Source of the DNA: Colocasia esculenta | Taxonomy: Eukaryota > Streptophyta > Magnoliopsida > Alismatales > Araceae | DNA: 64,000 bases | Direction of reading: 5' to 3' | NCBI GenBank assembly: GCA_014218235.1 | Contig: CM024760.1 | Span: 147,761,245 to 147,825,244, forward strand | In this document: positions 10,469 to 23,600 of the stretch, one piece after another | Layout of the letters: every line of letters begins with the position of its first letter | How positions within the stretch are numbered: position 1 is the first letter of the stretch | The notes under the pieces: model-generated | The model's database searches: none | What the model saw: the letters and a program-made list of their open reading frames with translations, nothing else | Told to the model about the DNA's origin: nothing | Made by a program: the position numbers and the translations under genes

Positions 10469-11134
10469 TGTAACACCCCAGAATTTTCATTTATTGAAAA
10501 ACCATGTGTAATAAAGTTATTATACTTAAGCAATAGTCATAAATTGAAAAAAATAATATTTGTGTATAATTAGTGGTAACGAACGTTACCCCAGTGTCGT
10601 ACATTGAAGTGCGCGCTCCCACAGGGCGACACTGGAAAACGACAACGAAATAAAAATCCGAGAACACCATAATTTCCAGAAAAATGTGGAGAAGTCAGAA
10701 ATGTAATTATCCGAATTTTTCGACATACAGATTTCGAGATTAAGTCGACGCGACTATTTTTCGGGTGATTTTTCACCTACTGAAAAATAAAATCTAAAAA
10801 TTAAAATAACATTACTAAAATTTGTAAAACCATCACATTAGGGTATGGTTGAAATTTTAACTCAAATGGACACCATTTAGATGTGTTTACATAGTGATCA
10901 TTGGACCAGTTGATTTATGCGACAATTACGGTAAGCCATTTTCTGGGATTTTCTGGTGGGATACGTGTAAGGCTCTTAAAGAGCCATCACACTTAGGAAT
11001 GGGTTATTATGACCATTGCATGCATGTATCCATGGTAAATGTGCATGGGCTACGTGTTAAAAGCATGGGTTAAAGAATCTTTACCATGACATGTTAACCG
11101 TCAACGTGTTGTTGTGTATGAGGACTTCTGGGGT

Positions 11135-11141
11135 TATAAAA
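11135..11141 (+). promoter_or_regulatory. TATA box of the solo LTR
   Basis: TATAAAA in GGGGTTATAAAAACCC corresponds to the box at 651 in the G1 LTR. Transcripts from here would start near 11165 and read into the interrupted G2 gag region in antisense. Confidence 0.65.
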
Positions 11142-12000
11142 ACCCTTCCACAGCCATCGCAGCATCCTTTTTCCCACTCCTGCTTGTGTGGTTCTTGAGG
11201 CTATATTGTTCTTGTGTTTTTTCTGTTGGGAAGGAGCTGCATCTGCTACTGTCGTGGTGTTGTGCAACTTAATCTACAAAGACTTCTTATTCCTCAAGCA
11301 CAGAGGGCATCTGTGAAGACTACTACGTACAAGATTGTTCTTCTTCCTCTACTAGAGATCATTTCTTCTTCTTCTTACTTCTGTGGAGTTTCACCTCAAG
11401 GAAAAAAAACTTATTCTACTTAGAGAGGTAGGATTCAATTCTTAATTCTCTTACTTTTCACCTTTGGGTTCATTGTTTGAAATGAATCTACTTTGTGTCT
11501 ATTACTCTGTAAATTCTGAGAATATGTTCATGATAGAACTATATTCTCCAACATGTTTTAGTTAGTTTTAATCCATGAGAGTTCATAGATTGTTCCTTCC
11601 TATCTTCAACTTGATCAAAATCTGAAGTTTTATCAATGCACTTGTGTAGTGTAGATAGAACCACGATGGTTCTTTCTTCTTGTGAAATTGATTTATTGAA
11701 AGATCATGAAGGTATTAAGTGTATGAACTTGATAAGTAATTAGTGGAAAAGAGAAGAGAGTTTAAGAGAAAGACTTTCCATTCCATTTTCCTTGAACTCT
11801 CCTTTCAATTTGTCCTTTTAAAAGATCAACCGTATGAACCACATTCCATGTTTTTATCTTTCATTCTCTTGTCATGATAGCTTCAGGTTTGAGGCTAAGT
11901 TTATGTTTGGATTAAGTCCTAATCATGTTAGGAATGATAGAGGGGTTTGTTAGTATCATTTATAGTTGATTTAAAATCATTTCTAAAAGTTTGAGCAAGA

Positions 12001-12181
12001 TCTGTCGACAGACGAACACCTGGCTGTCGACAGGAACTCATAGCCAGAAACCTGAATTTTTCACCTGTAGGGATCTGTCGACAGATCCATTTCTTGATGT
12101 CGACATATCCATACAGAACTGAAGTCCTGATGTCTGGAAAGACAGCCCTGTCGACAGCACCCTTGTGCCTGTCGACAGATG
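12001..12181. repeat. CTGTCGACAG palindrome cluster in solo LTR
   Basis: Five exact or near-exact CTGTCGACAG palindromes plus ATGTCGACAT occur in 180 bases, at the position equivalent to the cluster at 1557-1712 in G1. The surrounding bases differ between the two LTRs, while the palindromes are kept. Confidence 0.8.
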
Positions 12182-13169
12182 ACAACAGTACATGTTTTCA
12201 GCCTTTGTTCTACTCTATTTATTGATACAAATCCTACCCAATTGTACCAACCATTAGTCCATCTATATATTGAGGTTTTTATTATGGTTTTACCTACTAA
12301 ACTCAGTTGTGAATCTTTCATTCTATTATGAGTAATTTCTTCAAAGTTCCGAACAAATTGTTCTTGTGAGATTCGTAAATTCTGAAACTAGTGAAGGAAC
12401 AGAGTTCCTTAATTCTTGGGTGTGATTCTTGAGTGGATCCTTGTGTACCTTGATTCATTACAAGGATAAGTGTGTGATGATGACACTTTGTGACTCTTGT
12501 GACTCATTCGAGAAAAATGCCTGGCAAATAAGGGCTGGTTCAGTCCTGGGGAGAGCACCTGAAATGGTTAGTGGCCGCGCGGGGGCGATAAGGACGTCAT
12601 GGATGTTGGCATGCATCAATTTGTGCTTGATTGGTCATCATGTCATGCCTGTATGTGTGATATTGTATTTGATTATCAACTCAAGTATCATCCTGAATTA
12701 TTGATTCTAATTCCAACAATGTGCTTGCTCAACACATGTTATTGAATGATCTCGTGTTTTCGTTCTTGAAACACACCATGCTAACAATCTTTACTCATTC
12801 TACCTTGGATATATTTATGTCTGAATACTTTTGGAAAAGTTGAATCCTACTGAGCTAGTTAGCTCACATAATTCTACCTTTTCAGGTAATCCGGGTGGAA
12901 CGAATGTTTATGGGGAAGTGTGCTGAGTGATCTACGCGTCAACCAGAAGCCATATAGTTTATTCTTTTGTAGTATTGTGAATAGAAAATGTAATAGAATA
13001 GGTTTATTTTGTCTGCTCCTCATAAGAACTATAGTGAGGAACATAGACTAAAATGAGGAGTGTGATGTAATAATTTCCGCAAACTTAGTTGGTATGAATG
13101 AACCGTGTGTTACTCGTCGTGTATAAAATCTGTCATATTTGGTAAATGTAGCTCTGCTAGAACATGACA

Positions 13170-13654
13170 AGGTGATTGGCATAGCACACCAATCGGGAGA
13201 TCTGAGCCTCATACTCAGCAACAGTCAGGTTCCTTTATTTCAACGCAGCAAATTCTGATGCCTTCCTTTCTTGGACTATTTTGAAAAAGTACTTGGAGTT
13301 GAAGTGCTCCTTGAACTCTTCCGAAGTGAATTGTGTATCGGCCCGTGTAGCTTCAACAGACTCCCACCATGCACGGGCGTCCCGCTCAAGCTGGAAAGTG
13401 GCTAGCAATAGTTTATCTCCATCCGCGCATTGCATAACGCGGAAGATACGCTCAATCTCCTTCAGCCAATTTTCTGCCTCATCAGGATCTGTGGTTCCAC
13501 TGAATCAGGGTTGATTCAGATTGCGGAAATTCCTGTGTAATTCACAAGCTCCTGGGTTATTATTGTTATTAGCTCCAGCAACTTGGAGTAGTGCCTGTGT
13601 GAGCTGCTGAATGGTGTGCTACATATCATGGAGTTGTGCACACTCCACTGCCAT
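13170..13654 (-). pseudogene. G2 gag, N-terminal part
   Basis: The minus strand starts ATG at 13654 (MAVECAQLHDM) and continues through the Gag core: NWLKEIERIFRVMQCADGDK, FQLERDARAWWES and EEFKEHFNSKYF. The start is chosen because it is the first ATG after the leader, just downstream of a TTGAAGGAACTTAAAACCA stretch shared with G3. In-frame stops are visible after HDM, near 13506 and at 13235-13237 (TAA where G3 has CAA). The frame continues after the solo LTR at 10463. Gag would form the particle. This copy cannot. Confidence 0.9.
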
Positions 13655-13842
13655 TGTTGTGGTTTTAAGTTCCTTCAAAAAGAGAATGTAAATATAAGAT
13701 AATGAGTTTCCATTAAGTTTGTGCATGTGTGAGTTTATTTTATCTTAATTACCCATGGTTCTACCCATCTCACGTAGGTATGGAATTATACTTAAGTCGA
13801 GACAGGTCAAACCTAGATCATCCTATACTTAAGAATAACCTA

Positions 13843-13855
13843 GGCTCTGATACCA
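13843..13855 (-). other. Primer-binding site of G2
   Basis: GGCTCTGATACCA is the reverse complement of TGGTATCAGAGCC, the initiator-Met tRNA site. It lies six bases left of the LTR start at 13862 and sets the orientation of G2 as minus. Confidence 0.95.
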
Positions 13856-13861
13856 CAAAAC

Positions 13862-16800
13862 TGTAATGCCCTGAAGCAGAATATCGGAGCGGAATTACAG
13901 TTATTAAATAGTACAGAGCGAGAAAATATATAACAAACCATTGCTCAATTGGAATAATACCGAATAAAATCCAATGTCATTAATAATTCACCAACCTCCA
14001 TCACAATCACTAATATCTCATCAAACTTCATGAACTAATTATTACATCAATGTATCAGAGCAAAAACTAGGGCCCATAGTACTTTATTCAAACTCAAACT
14101 AATACATATTGACTGATTGACTACTAAACTAACTAACTACTAAACAAATGGTTGCTGAAACGGGTCACTCTTGGACATCATCCTCGTTCCCATCCTCGTA
14201 AGTGTGGTCACCATCCGACTCACCTGAACACATGAAATAAAAACGCAGGATGAGCGAATAACACCCAATAGGACTTAATATCTCATGAACACATGCATGG
14301 TTTAAATAACTAATATATTGATTGGCAGGATATCTAGAGAGAATAGTCGTGTATAGCGAGTAACGATAACAAGAGAACGATGGCACTAGTATAGGGAAAA
14401 TAGCACAACGAGAACGATAATAGAATGGCCATGTAACGATAGCACTTTACTAGTTTGCACTTGTATTGATAGCACTTTGATTGTCATAGATTAATCTAGA
14501 TAGTATGCTGGCACTGGATGCATGTCGTACACATCCTTGATCATTTTAACTCCCATGGGCACTGGCACTTTTCGGGCGCTCCTCCCAGGACTAGATCGGG
14601 CCCCATTGCATTGGCATTAGTCATTTATTTATCTTAGACAATCATACGAATGGCCAAGAGAGTATCAAGAAAACATGAGAGTAATAGACGAAATAGATGA
14701 GAGTGTAGAGAGAACGTGAACAGATGAGAGGATATAGACAGTAGACGAGATAGGGACAATATCGTAAAAACAACATAACACTGATAGTAACAGTTGCGCA
14801 GTACCAGGTCAGGTACCGGCAGTCTGGTAGAAGTCACAACCGCCCACTAGCCGTGCCATGAACACGAGCCAGGTGGTCCGGTGGGATCATAAGATAAGGA
14901 GAGAAACACTAAGGCCATTTGGATCGTACTGATCCCTAGGGGTGTAACGGGTATTAGGGTACAACCAGCTCGTCAGCTAAGGACGTGCGCCAAAGTGAAG
15001 AAGACTTATGGAGGCCTTGACAAGGAGTCCCTGGTCCAGTCAGGAGTCTTCCCGGTGGAGAGGTGGTCCAAGTCAAGAGAAAAGTGTGTAGAAACTGGTC
15101 TATCATGCCTCGAGTGCTCGAAGGTCGAGGGAAACGGTAATGGTGTATAAAACGCACGAGTAAAACGAAGACAAGTGTAATTAATTAAATAGAGAAATTT
15201 AGTAATTAATTTGCTTAATTACCAGATATATTATTTTGTAAATTAATAGGGTTTAATAGCAAACATGAATGTTAAGTGTGTGCAAGTGTAAGAAATCATG
15301 AGAACATGTATAGTTGTGCATATAGCTTTTAAATTAATAATTTTCATGTAATTAATACCTATTATTAATTAACAACTTATTATCTAACATGTTAGCACTT
15401 AAACAGGATCAAATTGTCATAAAGACAGGGTTATATCTGCAAACTTTATGTTCTGGTCGCATTACTGAGGTCGCAAAGTCGGCCTCCATCGCGTTCAGGT
15501 CGCAACAGGGCTAACCGACGCGTTCAGGGTATCAGGTCGTGACAGGCTTAAAGGCCGCAATCTGGTCGTGACCCACAGGGCTGTCGTGTTAAGGACATCG
15601 CGACACCCATACATGTCGCGTTAAGTCGAACCGGCGCTGGGGGTGAACCAGAGGGCAGGTCGCGACCAGTCAACCTATCGCATTCAGATCGTAACGGGTC
15701 CTGGTGTCTCGACCCCCTCTGAGGTCGCGGCGGATTAGGCGGTCGCGATCTCAGGGAGTGACCCGAGCCCCAGAAAAGGGGTTTTGCCTTTTTTCCAGGT
15801 AGGTCTACATGATATAGGGCTATTCAAAATTCAATATAAAATTGTACAGTGATCCAAAAATTATGAAAGTAGTTTTAAACAGAAGTAGACTCATAGATCT
15901 ATCAATAGACATGATTAATTCGAAAATAAACAAGATTTAGGCATGCTTTGATTAGGTTACATTTTGGTGACCTAAACAGGCATAGTCATGGATCAACAAA
16001 TTAATTAGTGATGGATACATGATAAAAATTAGGGAAACAAGGGGCATTTGAAATCTAACATGATGTAGTATTTATGAGAATTTTTACATGGTATGGGATC
16101 AAGTATGAACGGGGCATGAAAGCAAACATGAAGGGTCGGGTACATAAATATGGCAGTGTTTCAAAGAATTAATTCTCCCTCATGGGAGAACGACATAGAG
16201 CGAAACCAGAGGGCTTTTGAAAGGGATCATGAAGACTACCTAGGGTAATTTTTATACTAATTTAGCTTGAGAGATTGCCTACCTTTTTGCATTGACAAGA
16301 GAACTAGAGTTTGATGACGAAAAGAGAAGAAGAAATCTCCCCTTGTTCTAGCCTCCTCCTCCTTGCACCTTCATTCTCAGCCCTTCTCCTCGTCTCCCTA
16401 AGCTCCAGCCACGTTCTATGGGGTTAGAGGGCCGAATTAGGGGGTTTAAGCTTGCTAATAGAGTCCTTTCTTCCTTAAGACTCCTCCCTTTTCTCAAACT
16501 CCGAATTTCCCATATTTATCTCCCATTTCTTGCCTTTATCTACCTAATAGAATTGGGAAGGGACCCAAATTCGTGGGTAGAGAGTTAGGGTAGGTTTTGA
16601 ACTCTCTTTTGGATATGTACAACTCATTTAATACATATTTAATCCCTTTACTAATTACCACTAATTTTTATTCAGAATTTAGCTTAATTACCACCCATCT
16701 CATGATGGGCTATCCCTATTTGGGCCCATTATTTCATGCTTGGGTCCTATATACAACCCCTTTCTAATTTAGCTTAATGGGTATTATTTTAATTTCCTTT

Positions 16801-16901
16801 ATTTCATTTATTCTCTCTTTATTCTAATTAAATATATTTATCTCACTTATAAAAATAAAAATTTTATTTTATTTTGGAATTTAAAAATCAAGGGTACTAC
16901 A
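13862..16901 (-). repeat. 5' LTR of G2 (minus strand)
   Basis: This 3040-bp LTR begins TGTAATGCCCTGAAGC on the plus strand and ends AAGGGTACTACA. It therefore reads TGTAGTACCC..GGCATTACA in its own direction. The PBS is at its left side. It is the same family as the LTRs of G3 and 5343-8184. It has a GC-rich zone at 15470-15770 packed with GTCGCG/CGCGAC words within otherwise AT-rich sequence, and the hairpin module at 14518-14610. Its outer end is joined to a G1 LTR at 16902. A 5-bp duplication GTAGC would be expected, but the left partner is lost. Confidence 0.9.
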
Positions 16902-17047
16902 GTAGCTGTCGACAGATGGCCCTTATCTGTCGATAGATGAGTCTGTCCTGTCAACAGCCACTTCCTGGCTATCGACACATGCTGTTCTGGCCTATTTTCC
17001 AGTACCTTTCTCTTGTCCATCTTCTGTTGGTTCTATACTCTATTAGC
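16902..17047 (+). repeat. G1-family LTR fragment between G2 and G3
   Basis: It matches G1 LTR positions about 1627-1773, with the CTGTCGACAG palindromes and TTCTATACTCTATTAGC. The same LTR resumes at 27153 after G3. The part that should lie left of G2 (equivalent to 1-1626) is not found in the window. Confidence 0.92.
17043..17047. repeat. Target site duplication TTAGC of G3, left copy
   Basis: TTAGC precedes the LTR start at 17048 and is repeated at 27153-27157. The uninterrupted sequence CTATTAGCCTAGTAAG is seen in the G1 LTR near 1766-1783, which proves the insertion. Confidence 0.97.
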
Positions 17048-19538
17048 TGTAGCAACTCTGATTTTTTTAAAATCCCAAATAAAATAAAAATTTAATTATA
17101 TAAATGTGATAAATAAATTTAATTAGAATAAAGGGAGAATAAATAGAATTTAAGGGAATTAAATTAAAACCCATTAAGTACAAATAATTGATGGGTTTTA
17201 CTAATGGTCCACACCTAAAATAATGGGCCAAAAAGCTAAGAGCCCATCTTTGGATGGGAGATCTTTTGCCTAAATTCGGAGTTAATTAATTAATTAATTA
17301 AAAAGGGCAAGATAAATATTTAAATAGGATATAAATATCCTAAAAAGGAGTCCTAGACTTACCCAAACCCCTTACCCACAAAATTAAACCTCTCCCCAAT
17401 TCTATTAGGTAGATAAAGGCAAGAAATAGGGTGATAAAGATGGAAATTCGGAGTTTTATGGAAGGGAGGAGTTTTTAGAAAGAAGGACTCATTAAGAAAC
17501 CCAATACACCCCCCAATTCGTCCCTACCATCCCATAGTTCATTTCTGGAGCATTGGAGAACGAAAGAGGAGGCTGAGGACGAAGGAGCAAGGAGAGGGAG
17601 GCTTGGAGCAAGGGGATTTCTTCTCCTCTTCGTCATCAACCCTAGTTTTTCATTACAGCAAGAAAAGGTAGGCAATCTCTGAAGCACAAATCGATTGACT
17701 TCGGCCATAGGTAGCCCATACATCCATCTATCAAAGCCCCATGATTTCCCTATTTTTCGTTGCGTCATAAGGGAGAATTAAATGCCCTAATCTCTGTCAT
17801 CTCCATGTAGCCGAACCTACATGGTTGTTTTCAATCCATGCGTGTATTTGATCCCATGCCATGCAATTATTCTCATAAATACCACATGGTGTTAGCTTTC
17901 AAACACCCCTATTTTCCCCAATTTCCATCATGTATCCTTTGTGAATTAAATCGTTTTCCCGAACTATGCATGATTTAGGTTACCGATATGTATCCTAATT
18001 AAGCATGCACAAACCTTGACCAAATTCAAAGGGTCCTGCACCATCTGCCAGTGCTCGGGCTGAGACTCTGAGAACGCGATGGCCTGACAGGTCATGTCCT
18101 CAACCTCGTCGCGACAGAGTGTCACGTCGCGTTTTGAACGCGACGGGACCATGCATCGCGACCTGCTCGGCAGGTCGGCCCGACCTAGATGCACCATCCC
18201 GACCTGTCATGACGCGCATAAGTGTCGTCGCATCAGCGTCTCGGCAGGCTCCTGAATGCGTCGGACCCATCGCGACCTATCCACTCAACGCGTCGACTAC
18301 CCCTGTCGTGAACTGAACGTGATAGCGGCCGACGTCGCGATCTGACTGTGACGGCCAGAACGTGAAATTACCTATATAACCTTGCCATTCATGCCATTTA
18401 AATCCTGTTTAGCCTTAATTAAGCACTGTTATGAATAATTTCAACCTGTTAACCATTAATGAGTAATATTTACATGAAATTAATAAGTTTAAAAGCCAGG
18501 TGCACAATCTTTCATGCTTTCATGATTTAATTACACTTGCACACACTTAACGTAAATGTTTGCCATGAGACCTTATTAAATTACTCAATAATGTATCTGG
18601 TAATTAAGTATAATTACTCACATAATTTCCCAATTTCTAAATAACACTTGTCTTCATTTTATTCGCGCTTTGTATACCATTACCGCTTCCCTCGGCCTTC
18701 GAGCACTCGAGGCACGACGGACACTTTTCTTATACACTCTCTCTCTTGGCATGGACCACCTCTCCATTGGGAATACTCCTGACTGGACCAGGGACTCCTT
18801 GTCAAGGCCTCCGTAAGTCTCCTTGGGTTTGGCACAGGTCTATTGCCGACGAGCTGGTTGTTCCCTTAATACCCGTTACACCTTTAAGGATCAGCACGAT
18901 CCAACGGCCTTAGTCTGTTTCCTTCTTACCTTGTGATCACGCCGGACCATCTAGTCTGTGTCTTGGCACGGCTAGTGGGCGGTGGTGACTTCTATCAGAC
19001 TGCCGGCGCACGACGGTGTGCTGTGCAACTGTAACTATCGTCGGTTTAACGTTGTTTTACGATTATCCCCTATCTCATCTATTATCTTTATATTCTCATC
19101 TGTTCATGTTCTCTCTACTCTCTCATCTATTCGTCTACTATTCTCATCTATTCTTGGTACTCTATTTGGCCATCCCTATGATTGTATAAGGTAAGAAACA
19201 TAACTTACGCCAGTGCAATAGGGCCCGATCTGGTCCTAAGAGGAGCACCCGAAAAGTGCCATTTTCCCATGGGTATTAAAATGATCAGGATGTTGGCATA
19301 CATCTAGTGCCATTATACTATCAAGATTTAATCAATGACAATCAATTAGTGCTATCTATACAAGTGCTATCGTTAGTAGTGCACAAAAATGGATGTAATA
19401 GTTAGTTGATGAAGTATCAATGAAGTTGGATTTTTTTTGGCTTTATTCCAATTATGAAATGGTTTTTCGTTTATTTATCACTCTACACTATTTAAATAAC
19501 TATAATTCTGCTCCGATATTCCGCATCGGGGCATTACA
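17048..19538 (+). repeat. 5' LTR of G3
   Basis: It starts TGTAGCAACTCTG and ends CGGGGCATTACA (2491 bp). Against the 3' LTR it lacks about 133 bases at 18017 (present at 25085-25217) and about 415 bases at 19385 (present at 26588-27002). It carries a run of TTAA-type repeats at 17281-17303, a GC-rich GTCGCG zone at 18050-18350 and the hairpin module at 19215-19303. Confidence 0.95.
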
Positions 19539-19544
19539 GTTTTA

Positions 19545-19557
19545 TGGTATCAGAGCC
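19545..19557 (+). other. Primer-binding site of G3
   Basis: TGGTATCAGAGCC, complementary to initiator-Met tRNA, begins six bases after the 5' LTR. Confidence 0.95.
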
Positions 19558-19741
19558 TAGGTTATTCTTAAGTATATGATGATCTAGGTTTGACCTTCCT
19601 CGACTTAGAGTCTAATTCCGTACCTATGTAAGAGACGGGTAGAACCATGGGTAATAAGATAAAATAAACTCACACACGCATAAACTTAGTGCAATCTCAA
19701 ATATCATACATTAAAATTCTCTTTTGAAGGGATTTAAACAC

Positions 19742-20640
19742 ACCATTCAGTAGCTCACTCAGGCATTACTTCAGGCTACTGGAGCAAATGGTAATCGTGG
19801 AGTAGGAGATCTGCACAGAAATTTCCGCAATCTGAACTCGCCTCATTTCCGTGGGACCACTGATCCCGACGAGGCTAAGAACTGGCTAAAAGAGATTGAA
19901 TGCATTTTTCGTGTCATGCAATGCACGGATGGAGACAAGCTACTACTTGCAACATTTCAGTTAGAAAGGGACGCCCGTGCGTGGTGGGAGTCCGTTAAAG
20001 CAACCAGGGCAGATGCACAGTTCACCTGGAATGAGTTTAAGGAGCATTTCAACTCCAAGTATTTCTCTAAACGAGTCCAAGAAAGGAAGGCATCAGAATT
20101 CACTGCACTTAAGCAAAGGAACCTCACAGTCGTCGAATATGAAGCACAATTCTCATGATTGGCACGATATGCCAATCATCTTGTCGGCACAGAAAGAATG
20201 AAGGCGAAGCGCTTTCTTAATGGGTTCAGGCCCACATACATTACCCAACTGGCACCACTGGATATCCAGACCTATCCAGAGATGGTCAAGAAGGCCCATT
20301 TATTGGAAGATGCGACCGACCTCACCGAACGCATCAAGGGTAGAATGGTCAAGAAGGAGCAGACATCTAGAGCACCAAGCAAGCCCACTAATGATAAGAA
20401 AATGCCGTTTAGCATTACCGATGAGCCAAGCCAAGAGCGGAAGCCTAAGGTCTTCACCCCTACTGCCCCAACCAACAAGCCCAGATGCAAGCACTGAGAC
20501 AAGCTGGGTCACACTGCCGAAGAGTGCTGGAGGAAGGTAGGCGCATGCCTACATTGCGGGAGTCGAGAGCATTGTATTCCCAAATGCCCCCTGCTTAAGG
20601 AGAACGAGAAGCGTCCTATGGGACAAAAGAAGCCTGAACG
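19742..20640 (+). pseudogene. G3 gag
   Basis: It runs from QLTQALLQATGANG through the retrotransposon Gag core (FQLERDARAWWES, EFKEHFNSKYF, RFLNGFRPTYITQLA) to two zinc knuckles (CKH-stop-DKLGHTAEEC and CLHCGSREHCIPKC). In-frame stops lie at 19751 (TAG), 20156 (TGA) and 20495 (TGA). The last removes the second Cys of the first knuckle. Comparison with G2 shows that the ATG and about 15 following codons are deleted: G2 has MAVECAQLHDM where G3 jumps from the leader to HTIQ. The frame is shared with pol without a shift, as in single-ORF chromoviruses. Confidence 0.93.
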
Positions 20641-23600
20641 ATTGCAGGCCCTGCAAGAATTGGAGACCACCGAGGAAGGTGGAGTCGTGGAATGTACTTT
20701 ACCAGTTTTCTCTTAGTCAGCATTTATTTTGTTTGATACTGGCACAACACATTCGTTCATATCACAAGCATTTGCTGATACATTAAACAAAAAACCTGCA
20801 TCCATGGAATTTGAATTGCATGTGACTACAACACTGGGAGAGAAAGCTCAATTAAACAAATACTTCCCATTAGTTGAAGTAAAGATTGGTGAACTCAACC
20901 TTAGAGCCGACTTGATCTGTATGCCCATAGAGGGCTACGATGTCATTCTGGGAGCTGATTGGCTATCCACCTATGGGGCTTGTGTTGACTGTAGAAGAGG
21001 GAAGATAACATTTGGTGAATTCTCTAAGTTGAACTTTACGGGACGTAGACACAAGAGGCACTTGTCTCTCATCTCTGCTATTAAGGCACAAAACATGATA
21101 AGAAAAGGGTGTGTGGCATTTCTTGCCGCAATAGTTGTTGAAAAGAATGCATCTAAGATATCAAGCATACATATAGTGCAAGAGTACCCCGATGTGTTCC
21201 CCGATGAGCTGCCAGGCATTCCACCTAAAAGAGATGTGAATTTCTCAATTGATTTAACACCTGGAGCTGCACCGGTATCACGCCAACCCTACAGAATGTT
21301 CCCTACTGAATTAAAGGAGTTAAAGGAGCAATTGATGGAACTGTTGGAAAAGGCATTTATCTGACCAAATACTTCTCCTTGGGGAGCACCTGTGTTGTTT
21401 GTCAAGAAGAAGGATGGATCCATGAGATTATGTATCGACTACAAGCAACTGAATCATCTGACTATCAAGAACAAATACCCTCTGCTTCGTGTCGATGAGT
21501 TGTTTGATCAAATATCAGGAGCTAAGTACTTCTCTAAGATTGACCTTAGATCAGGATATCATCAGATGAGGATTAAAGATGCAAACATTTACAAAACAAC
21601 TTTCAGGAGTAGGTACAGTCATTAAGAATTTGTAGTCATGCCTTTTGGACTAACCAATGCTCCTGCAGCTTTTATGCAATTGATGAACAACATCTATCAG
21701 CCATACCTCGGCAAGTTCGTCGTGGTATTTATTGATGATATTCTCATATACTCAAAGACCAAGGAAGAGCATGAGGAGCATCTGAGGATCGCTCTGCAGA
21801 TCTTGCGCGACAACAAACTCTACGCCAAATTGAGCTAGTGTGAATTCTAGCTCAAGGAGGTGTCATTCCTAGTCCATGTTATATCAAAGGATGGTATCGC
21901 TGTCGATCCTTCCAAAGTAGAAGCTATACTCAACTGGGAGAGACCGACCAATGTTACTGAGATCAGAAGCTTTCTTGGACTGGCTGGCTACTACAGACAG
22001 TTCATAAAAGACTTCTCCAAGATAGCTGTACCTCTTACTCGCCTTACGCGAAAAGAGAACCCCTATGTCTGGAGCAAGGAATGCGAGAAGAGTTTTCAGA
22101 CACTGAAGCAATGTTTGACATCTGCACCTGTCCTTGCGTTACCAGTCGAGGGCGAAGGATTCTCATTCTAGGCTGATGCATCTAGAATCAGTTTAGGCTA
22201 CGTATTAATGCAGAATGAGAAAGTGATAGCATATTCATCAAGATAGTTGAAGCCTCACGAAGTTAATTATCCTGTCCATGACTTAGAATTGGCTGTTGTG
22301 GTATTTGCACTTAAGATCTGGAGGCATTATCTCTATGGCGAATAGTTCATTGTCTATTCTGATCATAAGAGTTTGAAGTACTTATTTTCTCTGAAGGAGG
22401 TCAATATGAGACAAAGAAGATGGCTGGAATACCTGAAGGACTTTGATTTCAATATCCAATATCGCCCAGGCAAAGGTAATACAGTAGTTGATGCACTCAG
22501 TAGGAAGCCAGTAGTGTCATTATCTTGTTTAGTCATGGGTGAGATGCAACTATTAGAGCAATTCGCCAGTCTGGACCTAAATATTGAACAAAGAAGTGAT
22601 CAGGTGTTAGTGGCTAACCTTAGGGCTCAACTCGACATCTTTGTCGAGATCAGGGAGCAACAAGCAAATGATCCATTCTTAATCCGAGTTAAGGAGACCA
22701 TAGAAGATAGACCTAATCTCTCCATCACTGAAGATGGGAGAATATTATTTCAAGCCAGGACATGTGTGCCTGATAATGAAGAGTTGAAGAGAAAACTGAT
22801 GGATGAAGCCCAGAAGACTAAGTATACAATTCACCCAGGCGCAACCAAGATGTACCAAGATATGAAAATGTCATTTTGGTGGCCCAATATGAAGCATGAG
22901 GTGGCTGAGCATGCCACACACTGCCTCACATGTCAGCAGGTAAAAGTAGAACATCGACGTCCTGCTGGTGTACTTAGACCCCTGGACATCCCTGAATGGA
23001 AGTGGGAGAGTATCAGCATGAATTTCATCATGGGTTTACCCCGCACTCGTGGTGGACTTGATGCTATCTGGGTCATAGTGGACCGTTTAACTAAGTTCGC
23101 ACATTTTCTAGCAATTAAGAGCACCTGGAGTGTAGATGTACTTGTAGCAATATATGTAAGGGAGATAGTGAGATTACATCGAGTCCCCATATCCATAGTC
23201 TCAGATCGTGACCCCAGATTCACCTCTAGATTCTGTAAGGGACTTCAATCTGCATTAGGTACTAAACTCAATTTTAGCACAGCATTCCACCCACAGACAG
23301 ATGGACAGATGGAAAGAACTAATCAGATTGTGGAGGATATGCTACGAGCCTGCACCATAGATTTTGAGGGGTATTGGAATGAACAGTTGTCACTGATAGA
23401 ATTCGCCTACAATAACAGCTATCAGGCGAGCATTAAGATGGCACCGTTTGAAGCCTTATACAGTAGAAGCTGTAGATCGCCAGTGTGTTGGAATGAGGTA
23501 GGTGAACAACAATGGTTGGGACCAGAAATGGTACAGAACACCAGCAGAGATATACAGATCATCAGGGATAGGATTAAGATAGCTCAGTCCAGGCAGATGA

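Larger units (their letters stand above)
10469..13169 (+). mobile_element. Solo LTR (G1-related family) inside G2 gag
   Basis: A 2701-bp unit starts TGTAACACCCCAG and ends CTAGAACATGACA, flanked by AGGTG on both sides. There is no PBS, coding region or second LTR, so it is a solo LTR left by recombination between the two LTRs of a full element. It is a diverged relative of the G1 LTR, sharing the GCGCGCTCC..CAGGGCGACA block near 10606, the TATA box at 11135, CTGTCGACAG clusters at 12001-12181, the TTTTCAGGTAAT block at 12878 and the GGAGAGCACC hairpin block near 12550. It splits G2 gag between codons that join cleanly across one AGGTG copy, which shows that G2 was older. Confidence 0.95.

Noticed and set aside
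18119..18316. ORFs in the GC-rich parts of the G3 LTRs (also 25103-25519 and 17964-18197)
   Set aside because: They come from GTCGCG-rich LTR sequence, occur in several frames and strands at once, and differ between the two LTRs.
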